DNA of 7,917 nt from Ilumatobacteraceae bacterium. GTDB taxonomy: Bacteria; Actinomycetota; Acidimicrobiia; Acidimicrobiales; Ilumatobacteraceae. The number at the start of each line of letters is the position of its first letter. The stretch's first letter is position 1. Positions 1 through 5,206 of the stretch are shown here, piece after piece. The stretch spans positions 1 to 7,917 of the forward strand of contig JAODBQ010000136.1 in assembly GCA_025464045.1 (NCBI GenBank), written 5' to 3'. The position numbers and the translations under genes are program-made. Under the pieces are notes generated by a model. It saw only the letters and a list, made by a program, of their open reading frames with translations. It made no database searches and was not told the origin of the DNA.

Positions 1-1106
1 CGGCGACCGCGGCCGAGCTCGAGGTTGTCGGCCAGGCTCATCTGGCGCACGAGGGCGGTGCGGTAGCGGTCGGACGGGATGTAGGCGATGTGCTTGGCGA
101 TCCGTTGGCGCGGCGCACCGGCCGGCAGCAGCTCACCGTCGAGGCGCACCGTCCCGGCGTCGGGCGCCTCGACGCCGGCGAGCACGGCTTCCAGCTCGGC
201 CTGCCCGTTGCCGTCGACCCCGGCGATGCCGAGCACCTCTCCGGCGCACACGCTGAAGTCGATCGCCCGCAGCACGCCTCGAGACACGCCGGCCACCGCC
301 AGCCGCACCGGTGCGCCGGCCGTGACGGGGATGGAGGCGCGGGGCGTGTGCGTCGCCGCCAGCTCGCGGCCGACCATGGCGTCGGCGAGCGTGGCGGCGG
401 TGTGCTCGCGGACGGGAGCGTCGGCCAGCACGACGGCGCCGTCGCGCAGCACCGTCACCCGGTCGCAGCCGTCGATCACCTCGCGCAGGCGGTGGGTGAT
501 GATCACCACCGCACGGCCGTCGTCGGCAAGGCTGCGACACACCGCCAGCAGCCCGTCCGCCTCGGCCGCGGTGAGCACAGCGGTCGGCTCGTCGAGCAGC
601 AACACTCGCGCGTCGGCATCGAGCGCGCGCAGGATCTCCAGGCGCTGCTGCTCGCCGACGGCCAGCTGCCCGGCCGGTACGCCGTCGCGCACGTCGAGGC
701 CGTAGCGCTGGACGAGCGCGGCGAGCCGCTGGCCGGCGACTCGCGGAGGTGGCACGAGCGCACTGGTCGGACGGGCGAGCACGAGGTTCTCCGACGCGGT
801 CAACGTCGGCACCAGCGTGAAGTGCTGTTGCACGAGGGCCACGCCGCGCCGGCGGGCCGCCCGCGCATCGAGCCCGCTGACCGGCTCGTCCCACAGCGCC
901 AGCGCACCGCCGTCGGGCTGCTCCAAGCCGGCGAGGATGCGCACGAGCGTCGTCTTGCCGGCGCCGTTCTCGCCGAGCAGGGCGTGGATCTCACCGGCCC
1001 GGAGCGCGAGGTCGACATCGTGCAGAGCGACCACGCGACCGAAGCGCTTGGACACCGACGAGGTGCGGACGGCGCATGCCGCCCGCACCTCACCGCGCTC
1101 GCTCAT
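1..1106 (-). CDS. ABC importer ATP-binding protein, BMP/nucleoside-type (partial, C-terminus off the left edge)
   Basis: Cytoplasmic ATPase of an ABC importer with two nucleotide-binding domains in one chain, the layout of sugar and BMP-type (YufO/NupO-like) transporters. The 368 residues present begin at the ATG at 1106 (MSERGEVRAACAV). Domain 1 has Walker A GENGAGKTT (residues 45-53), a signature read as LAVGEQQRLEILRAL (from 148) in place of LSGGQ, Walker B LLLDEPTAVLT (from 169) and the H-loop HRL (His205). Domain 2 begins near residue 275 and has the degenerate Walker A AGVDGNGQ (295-302) usual for this family. The visible part ends at MSLADNLELGRGR, in the Q-loop to helical region; full-length relatives have about 500 residues. 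The start is preceded by GAGG four bases upstream, inside the end of the lipoprotein gene, so translation is probably coupled to it. The neighbouring BMP protein makes the pairing firm; the substrate is not shown. Confidence 0.93.
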   Translation of the reverse strand, partial: MSERGEVRAACAVRTSSVSKRFGRVVALHDVDLALRAGEIHALLGENGAGKTTLVRILAGLEQPDGGALALWDEPVSGLDARAARRRGVALVQQHFTLVPTLTASENLVLARPTSALVPPPRVAGQRLAALVQRYGLDVRDGVPAGQLAVGEQQRLEILRALDADARVLLLDEPTAVLTAAEADGLLAVCRSLADDGRAVVIITHRLREVIDGCDRVTVLRDGAVVLADAPVREHTAATLADAMVGRELAATHTPRASIPVTAGAPVRLAVAGVSRGVLRAIDFSVCAGEVLGIAGVDGNGQAELEAVLAGVEAPDAGTVRLDGELLPAGAPRQRIAKHIAYIPSDRYRTALVRQMSLADNLELGRGR

Positions 1107-1112
1107 CGAACC

Positions 1113-2237
1113 TCAGCTCTTGTCGTCGTAGGGGATCTCGAACGAACCGCTCTTGATCGCCGCCAGCTGGGTGGTGAACTCGGTCATCGCCGCGGCCGAG
1201 ATCTTGTCCTTCCAGGACGGGCTGATCACCACGTCCATCCCGCCGTCCTTCATCTTGACCTCGTAGTACCGCGCCGCTGTCTTGCCGGCGACCACGTCGT
1301 CGACCATCTGCTGGAACACGGCGTGCAGGTTCCAGGTGAACGAGGCCAGCACCGACGGGCCGACGGCGGACATGTCGCCGACGTAGCCCATGGACACGCC
1401 ACCGTTCTCGTTGGCCGCCTGGATCTGGCCGAACGTCGGGCCCTGGCCGCAGCCGATGTAGAGCTTCGCCCCTGCGTCTCCCTGGGCGATGGCCGCCTCC
1501 TTGGCCTTCTGCACGTCGTACCAGTCGCCGACGGCGACGAAGTCGCCCGTGGTCCCCGGCGTGATCGTCTGCACGCCGGCGAGGAACGCGTTCTTCATCG
1601 CCCGGCACACGGGGATGTCGAACCCGCCGGCTCCGGCGACCTTGCCCTGCGCCGCACCGGCAGCGAGGATGCCCTCGAGGTAGGCCGGCTCGTAGAACGG
1701 CTGGGCGTAGTCGCCGACGTTGGCGGCGACGTCACCGAACCCGCCGGCGTAGACGAAGATCGTGTTCGGGTAGTCCTTGGCAACGGCCTTCACGTCGTCG
1801 CCGTAGTTGAACGAGTGGGCGATGATCGGGTTGAACCCGTCGTCGGCCAGCGCGCGCAACGCGTTCTGCGCGTCGGCGCCGGGCTGCACGTTGTCCTGCA
1901 GCGAGACGTCGCTGACCTTGCCCTCGGCCTTGAGCGCGTTGACCCCGTCGTAGGCGAACTCGCCCCACGACCCGTCCTTCCAGTCGGCGCTGTAGATGAT
2001 GCCGAGCTTCGGCAGCTTGCCACTGGCCGGCGTGGACCCCGCCCCGCCGGTCGTCGGCGACCCCGCCGTGGTCGCCGCCCCCGCAGACGTCGTCGTGGCG
2101 CCGGCGGTCGTGGACGACGACTTGTCGTCGCTGCCGCAGGCGGCGAGCACGGTCGTGAGGGCGACCCCCGCAGCGGCGAGGCGCAGAGATCGGCGGAAGC
2201 GGCTGTGCGGGCGCTGATTCGTCCTGGATATCGACAT
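1113..2237 (-). CDS. BMP/PnrA-family substrate-binding lipoprotein of an ABC importer
   Basis: Extracytoplasmic solute receptor anchored by a lipid, 374 aa. The N-terminus has basic residues (RFRRSLR), a hydrophobic stretch and the lipobox LAAC with acylated Cys34. A Ser/Thr/Ala/Gly-rich linker (about 36-72) precedes the periplasmic-binding fold, which starts at KLPKLGIIYSADWKDGSWGE (74-93). Family-like segments are DGFNPIIAHSFNYGDDV, YPNTIFVYAGGFGDVAANVG and EPAYLEGILAAGAA. The only other cysteines, Cys211 and Cys263, could form a disulfide. PnrA-type proteins bind purine nucleosides. Here the segment usually read as GVD-x-D, which contacts the ribose, is YVGDMSAVG (285-293), so a nucleoside ligand is uncertain. 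The gene ends 6 bp before the ATPase start, so the two form one operon. No clear Shine-Dalgarno precedes the ATG, but a TAGGTT box lies 8 bases upstream. Family assignment is firm; ligand unknown. Confidence 0.92.
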   Translation of the reverse strand: MSISRTNQRPHSRFRRSLRLAAAGVALTTVLAACGSDDKSSSTTAGATTTSAGAATTAGSPTTGGAGSTPASGKLPKLGIIYSADWKDGSWGEFAYDGVNALKAEGKVSDVSLQDNVQPGADAQNALRALADDGFNPIIAHSFNYGDDVKAVAKDYPNTIFVYAGGFGDVAANVGDYAQPFYEPAYLEGILAAGAAQGKVAGAGGFDIPVCRAMKNAFLAGVQTITPGTTGDFVAVGDWYDVQKAKEAAIAQGDAGAKLYIGCGQGPTFGQIQAANENGGVSMGYVGDMSAVGPSVLASFTWNLHAVFQQMVDDVVAGKTAARYYEVKMKDGGMDVVISPSWKDKISAAAMTEFTTQLAAIKSGSFEIPYDDKS

Positions 2238-2245
2238 GGCCCGTG

Positions 2246-2251
2246 AACCTA
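2246..2251 (-). promoter_or_regulatory. Candidate -10 element (TAGGTT) for the BMP lipoprotein gene
   Basis: On the minus strand TAGGTT fits the actinobacterial TANNNT -10 pattern and ends eight bases before the ATG at 2237. No ribosome-binding site lies between them, so the transcript would have almost no leader. A TTG-containing sequence further upstream is poorly spaced as a -35. Inferred from sequence only. Confidence 0.4.
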
Positions 2252-2295
2252 GACCGCCGGCGTTTCTGCAATGTGTCCGGGCGATGAAGCCTGGC

Positions 2296-2342
2296 CGCGA
2301 GATAGCTCAGCGGTATCAGAGCGACCGTTGGACTGGGCGGTC
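2296..2342 (+). other. tRNA-like 5' half (D-arm plus hairpin), probable tRNA remnant
   Basis: Positions 2303-2322 read TAGCTCAGCGGTATCAGAGC. This matches the tRNA bases T8-A9, a D-stem GCTC/GAGC (2305-2308 with 2319-2322) and a D-loop with the conserved A14, G15 and G18-G19 pattern. An imperfect anticodon-arm-like hairpin follows: GACCG at 2323-2327 pairs with CGGTC at 2338-2342, but its loop is ten bases instead of seven. No T-arm (GTTCGA) and no complement to the preceding CGCGAGA acceptor-like bases follow, because the sequence runs directly into the XRE gene (stop codon at 2341-2343). It is therefore not an intact tRNA. It may be a truncated tRNA left by recombination, an attachment-site relic or a chance likeness. 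Confidence 0.4.
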
Positions 2343-2958
2343 AGCCACCATGCGCGGTCGGGTTGCTGGCGTGCGCGTTGACGAGCAGCAGGCGCGTCGG
2401 TGGCGACCCGACGACGCTCCAGCGATGGGCGATGGTCGACATGTGCCAGAGCACGTCGCCGGGTCCGAGCTCGCGCTGCTGACCGTCACCGAACTCGACG
2501 AGCAGCCGTCCTTCGAGCACCACCAGCAGGTCCTCGCCGTCGTGCTCGAACCAGGTGCCGAGGGTCTCGCCGGCGGCGACCTCGAACGCGTGCGCTTCGA
2601 GCACCCGCCCCGGCCCGCCGGCGACCAGCCGTGAGCGCGTCGACGTGGGCTCGTCGCCGACCGGGCTGAGCGGGCCCTCGCCGGCGCGCACCAGCGCGAT
2701 GGTCGCTGGTTCGTCGACCGCCAGGAAGTCGCGGGCGCTGACGCCGAGGGCCCCGGCGATCTTGTACAGCGTGGCGATCGAGGGCATCGCCCGCCCGTTC
2801 TCCAGGTTGCTCAGGAACGGTTGCGACATCCCCGCCTTCGTCGCCAGCGCGCGCATCGACAGCCCTGCGGCGAGCCGCTTGGCGCGCACGGTCGCGGCGA
2901 TGCTGGCCACCACGGCACCGTCGAACCCGGGGTCGCCCGGTGCGCTCACCTCAGCCAC
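2341..2958 (-). CDS. XRE-family transcriptional regulator with C-terminal cupin domain
   Basis: DNA-binding regulator, 205 aa. Residues about 20-79 form an XRE/lambda-repressor-type helix-turn-helix, with the recognition region SQPFLSNLENG (45-55) and the family-typical PSIATLYKIAGALGV after it. Residues about 124-195 form a small cupin barrel (EHDGEDLLVVLEG, then LGPGD, then STIAHRW); His139, Glu142 and His178 are the residues that might hold a metal or ligand. XRE-cupin proteins usually control adjacent catabolic or transport genes in response to a small molecule bound by the cupin. The GTG start at 2958 overlaps the upstream dioxygenase by 8 bp (GTGGCTGA), implying coupled translation. Another GTG at 2949 would remove the overlap, and neither start has a good ribosome-binding site. 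The likely targets are its own operon, the divergent dioxygenase and the BMP importer; this is inferred. Confidence 0.92.
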   Translation of the reverse strand: MAEVSAPGDPGFDGAVVASIAATVRAKRLAAGLSMRALATKAGMSQPFLSNLENGRAMPSIATLYKIAGALGVSARDFLAVDEPATIALVRAGEGPLSPVGDEPTSTRSRLVAGGPGRVLEAHAFEVAAGETLGTWFEHDGEDLLVVLEGRLLVEFGDGQQRELGPGDVLWHMSTIAHRWSVVGSPPTRLLLVNAHASNPTAHGG

Positions 2959-3967
2959 CGTGTGCGGGCGTGGTCTCCGAGGGGCGCAGCAGACGTGGAC
3001 CCATCAGCTTGGCCATCAGGTGGTCACCGGAGGTCACGGCCTGGTAACGCGCCGGGTTGGCCTCGTCGCGGCAGTTCGGCAGGCACTCGATGACGGCATC
3101 CCAGTTGGGTTGCTGGAACCAGGCGATCGACCGCCGGCGCACCGGCCCGTCGTCCACCGACGGTGGCGGCAGGACGCGATGCATCGTCGAGTGCCAGCGG
3201 TCGTTGGTCCACTCCGCGAGCAGGTCGCCGATGTTCACCAGGAAGCCGTCCTGCGGCGGGAGCACGTCGTGCCACTCGCCGCCGGCGCGCAGCTGCAGCC
3301 CCGGCACGCGATCGGCGAGGAGCACGGTGATGCTGCCGTAATCGGTGTGCGCGCCCATCCGCATCTGGCCCGCGCCCGGCGCCGCCGCGCCGGCACGGCG
3401 CTGGTAGTTGTTCGCCCGCATCACGCTGATCGAGCGGTCGAGCAACCCGACGAAGTGGTCGTCCGGCAGGCCGAGCGCCAGTGCCGCCGCCGACATGATC
3501 TGCAGACCGAGCGCCTCCACGCCGGCCCAGTACGCCAGCCACACGTCGCGCATCTCCGGCAGCTGCTCGGGCCACAGGTTGGGGGCGAAGTACCGCTGGC
3601 GGTACGTCGCGAAGTAGGCGTCGGCGAGCTGCTCGTCGGTGAGCTCGCGCCCGACGTTGAACGCCTCGAACAGATCGGGCGGCAGGTCGGTCTCACCGAT
3701 GGAGTAGGCGAGCGCCTCGCTGCCCTCGGGCGCGTAGCCGCGGTTGGCCGCCGTGTCGGCCACCACGTGGTCGAGCTTGGCCGCCACCGGCAGGTCGAAG
3801 TAGCGCGACGTCACTTCGAGCATCGCTGCGATCAGGTCGGCGTCGATCCCGTGCCCGGTGATGGAGAAGAACCCGCTGCCCCGTCCCGCGGCGTCCAGCT
3901 GGGCCGCCACGTCGAGGCGGTCCTGTGCCGTACCGAGGCGGAAGGGGGCGAGGTCGATCGGGGTCAC
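2951..3967 (-). CDS. Isopenicillin N synthase-family 2-oxoglutarate/Fe(II) dioxygenase (paralog 1)
   Basis: Cytoplasmic non-haem iron oxygenase. The N-terminal DIOX_N-like part includes GSGFFSITGHGID; the C-terminal jelly-roll core starts near HTDYGSITVLL. Counting from the outer GTG at 3973 (340 aa), the iron ligands are His209, Asp211 (HTD) and His265 (STMHRV). Arg280-Arg-Ser282 is the RxS pair that binds 2-oxoglutarate in most of the family. The strong family block NIGDLLAEWTNDRW lies between them. I chose the GTG at 3967 (338 aa, starting MTPIDLAPF) because GAGGTGG sits five bases ahead of it; 3973 is the alternative. The substrate is not recognisable. The family includes beta-lactam, ethylene-forming, thymine-hydroxylating and flavonoid enzymes, but the neighbours point to catabolism of an imported solute. 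The gene overlaps the XRE-cupin gene and faces its paralog across a short promoter region. Confidence 0.93.
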   Translation of the reverse strand: MTPIDLAPFRLGTAQDRLDVAAQLDAAGRGSGFFSITGHGIDADLIAAMLEVTSRYFDLPVAAKLDHVVADTAANRGYAPEGSEALAYSIGETDLPPDLFEAFNVGRELTDEQLADAYFATYRQRYFAPNLWPEQLPEMRDVWLAYWAGVEALGLQIMSAAALALGLPDDHFVGLLDRSISVMRANNYQRRAGAAAPGAGQMRMGAHTDYGSITVLLADRVPGLQLRAGGEWHDVLPPQDGFLVNIGDLLAEWTNDRWHSTMHRVLPPPSVDDGPVRRRSIAWFQQPNWDAVIECLPNCRDEANPARYQAVTSGDHLMAKLMGPRLLRPSETTPAHGG

Positions 3968-3969
3968 AT

Positions 3970-3977
3970 CCACCTCG
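3970..3977 (-). promoter_or_regulatory. Ribosome-binding site that favours the GTG start at 3967
   Basis: On the minus strand CGAGGTGG matches the anti-Shine-Dalgarno sequence well and lies five bases (counted from GAGG) before the GTG at 3967. The outer GTG at 3973 falls inside this site, so it would have no usable ribosome-binding site. Confidence 0.55.
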
Positions 3978-3982
3978 CCGAA

Positions 3983-4000
3983 GATATTCGCTGCGATATC
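3983..4000. promoter_or_regulatory. Candidate operator dyad GATAT-N8-ATATC between the divergent dioxygenase genes
   Basis: GATATTCGCTGCGATATC has perfect 5-bp arms (GATAT/ATATC) around eight bases. Allowing one bulged T, the match extends to GATA-TCGC against GCGATATC. It lies 16-33 bases upstream of the paralog 1 start at 3967, where a repressor would cover the promoter or early leader. It is AT-rich within very GC-rich surroundings. The XRE-cupin protein of the same operon is the obvious candidate binder, which is inferred. Confidence 0.4.
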
Positions 4001-4032
4001 ACCGCGTCGCCCGGAGGCAGTGATCGGAGGAG

Positions 4033-4042
4033 ATGTTCACAT
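4033..4042. promoter_or_regulatory. Second short palindrome ATGT-TC-ACAT in the divergent promoter region
   Basis: ATGTTCACAT is a perfect dyad with 4-bp arms, close to the middle of the region between the two dioxygenases; another ACAT follows at 4050-4053. It differs in sequence from the dyad at 3983-4000, so a different regulator or a promoter element is possible. The short arms make chance occurrence plausible. Confidence 0.25.
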
Positions 4043-4051
4043 TCTCGATAC

Positions 4052-5119
4052 ATGGCAGCAATCAGGCCGTCCGGCCACGACGAGTACGCTGCGTCCGTGG
4101 CGACGACACCTGCGGACCCGCGCTCCGCCGCCGCCGACGAGTACATCCCCGTCGTCGATCTCGCCGCGGCACGTGCCGGTGACGCCGCTGCCCGCCACGC
4201 GGTGGCGGCGACGATCGACGCCGCCTGTCGCGAGTCCGGCTTCCTCGTGGTCAGTGGGCACGGGATCGACCAGTCACTGATCGACGAGATGCACCGCGTG
4301 ACGGTTGCCCTGTTCGAGCAGCCGGACGAGTGGAAGGACCGCTGGATCCCGCCCGAGGAGGCCGCCGGCCTGCGCGGCATCTACCGCCGGCCCAGCTATG
4401 TGTCGGCACTGGAGGTGGCCACCGCCGCCGACCTGTGCGAGCTGTTCACGATGAGCCGCCTCGGCGAGCCGGGGGTGGCGGCAACCTCGCACCTCGACGG
4501 CGCCCCGGCCGGTTGGTCGGCGCCGAACATCTGGCCCGATCGCCCTGCGGACCTGCGTGCGGTCTGGCTGGCCTACTACCGGGCGATGGACGACCTCGCG
4601 GCCGACCTGATGCGCCTGTTCGCCATCGCCCTCGGTCTCGACGAGCACCACTTCGACGCGGCAATCGACCGGCACATCACCAACCTCACGGCCAACCACT
4701 ACCCGCCGGTCGACGGCGAGCCGCTCCCCGACCAGTACCGCAAGGGACCGCACAGCGACTGGGGCAGCCTGACGATCCTGTACCAGGACGGCACCGGCGG
4801 CTTGGAGGTGCTCGACCGGCGCAGCGGCGGGTGGGTCGACGTGCCCGTCATCGAGGGCACGTTCATCGTCAACATCGGCGACCTGATGGCCACGTGGACG
4901 AACGACCGCTGGCGCTCCACCAAGCACCGCGTCCGCGTCCCGCCGCCGGAACGGCGAGCTGTGCGCAGGGTGTCGATCCCGTTCTTCCACCACCCCAACT
5001 GGGACGCGGTGATCGAGTGCCTGCCCGGTTGCGCCGAACCCGGCGAGGCGCCACGGTTCGCGCCGGTCACCGCAGGCGAGTACCTGCTGCGCAAGGTCGA
5101 AGCCACGTACGCGGCCTGA
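4052..5119 (+). CDS. Isopenicillin N synthase-family 2-oxoglutarate/Fe(II) dioxygenase (paralog 2)
   Basis: Second non-haem iron dioxygenase, 355 aa from the ATG. Family blocks in order: DEYIPVVDLAAA (29-40), GFLVVSGHGID (63-73), LTANHYPPV (212-220), HSDWGSLTILY with iron ligands His234 and Asp236, NIGDLMATWTNDRW (274-287), third iron ligand His292 in STKHRV, the RxS pair Arg306-Val-Ser308, and NWDAVIECLPGC near the end. It is clearly paralogous to the divergent gene (shared NIGDL-x-A-x-WTNDRW-x-ST-x-HRV and PNWDAVIECLP), but keeps the common NHYPP motif where paralog 1 has NNYQRR, so the substrates or positions attacked probably differ. The start is uncertain. The ATG at 4052 has no close ribosome-binding site; the in-frame GTG at 4097 (340 aa) has a TACGCT box ending seven bases before it and could be a leaderless start. 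A GC-rich hairpin follows the stop codon. Confidence 0.93.
   Translation: MAAIRPSGHDEYAASVATTPADPRSAAADEYIPVVDLAAARAGDAAARHAVAATIDAACRESGFLVVSGHGIDQSLIDEMHRVTVALFEQPDEWKDRWIPPEEAAGLRGIYRRPSYVSALEVATAADLCELFTMSRLGEPGVAATSHLDGAPAGWSAPNIWPDRPADLRAVWLAYYRAMDDLAADLMRLFAIALGLDEHHFDAAIDRHITNLTANHYPPVDGEPLPDQYRKGPHSDWGSLTILYQDGTGGLEVLDRRSGGWVDVPVIEGTFIVNIGDLMATWTNDRWRSTKHRVRVPPPERRAVRRVSIPFFHHPNWDAVIECLPGCAEPGEAPRFAPVTAGEYLLRKVEATYAA
4085..4090 (+). promoter_or_regulatory. Candidate -10 element (TACGCT) placed for a leaderless start at GTG 4097
   Basis: TACGCT fits TANNNT and occupies exactly -12 to -7 relative to the G of the in-frame GTG at 4097. That is the spacing expected when transcription starts at the first base of the start codon. 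No convincing -35 is seen. If real, the protein lacks the first 15 residues of the ATG-started form and this box lies inside the longer reading frame. Confidence 0.35.
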
Positions 5120-5127
5120 CCGGGCGG

Positions 5128-5143
5128 ACGCGCCGGCGCGCGT
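5128..5143 (+). terminator. GC-rich hairpin after paralog 2, possible terminator
   Basis: ACGCGC at 5128-5133 pairs perfectly with GCGCGT at 5138-5143 around the tetraloop CGGC, starting nine bases after the TGA. Only two T residues follow, so it is not a classic U-tract terminator. High-GC actinobacteria often use such hairpins, but termination is inferred. Confidence 0.35.
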
Positions 5144-5191
5144 TGGCCGGGCTGGAGGAGCTGATCACGGCGACTCGCTGATCGAGACCTA

Positions 5192-5197
5192 TACGAT
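5192..5197 (+). promoter_or_regulatory. Candidate -10 element (TACGAT) for the MFS gene
   Basis: TACGAT, part of TATACGAT, fits the TANNNT pattern and ends nine bases before the ATG at 5207, within an unusually AT-rich patch. No ribosome-binding site lies between the box and the ATG, suggesting a leader of about three bases or none. No clear -35 is visible. Confidence 0.45.
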
Positions 5198-5206
5198 GCC
5201 CGGCTT

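Noticed and set aside
90..2246. 718-codon open frame on the plus strand opposite the ATPase and lipoprotein genes
   Set aside because: It is the antisense shadow of two firmly identified genes. Long antisense frames are common at this GC content, and the translation is low-complexity Arg/Ala/Gly/His-rich with no domain motifs.
2296..2375. Intact tRNA gene starting at the TAGCTCAG-like sequence
   Set aside because: There is no T-arm GTTCGA motif and no 3' acceptor complement to the preceding bases, and the anticodon loop has ten bases. The 3' half would fall within the XRE coding sequence.
3983..4000. RNA hairpin or riboswitch element at the GATAT dyad
   Set aside because: The extended pairing leaves a one-base loop, impossible for RNA, and the simple form has only five weak pairs. 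A DNA operator is the better reading, and no known riboswitch motif is visible.
4026..4035. GGAGGAGATG as a ribosome-binding site plus start upstream of the second dioxygenase
   Set aside because: The ATG at 4033 is not in the dioxygenase frame and the spacing to GGAGG is only two bases. The site is also too far (over 20 bases) from the ATG at 4052.
2555..4051. Long upstream extension of the second dioxygenase frame (854 codons in total)
   Set aside because: The part before 4052 lies antisense to the XRE-cupin and first dioxygenase genes and has no recognisable domain. The dioxygenase family length of about 340-355 aa fits the later start.
4274..4993. Open frame of 239 codons antisense to the second dioxygenase
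   Set aside because: It is a shadow of the dioxygenase, low in complexity and without motifs.
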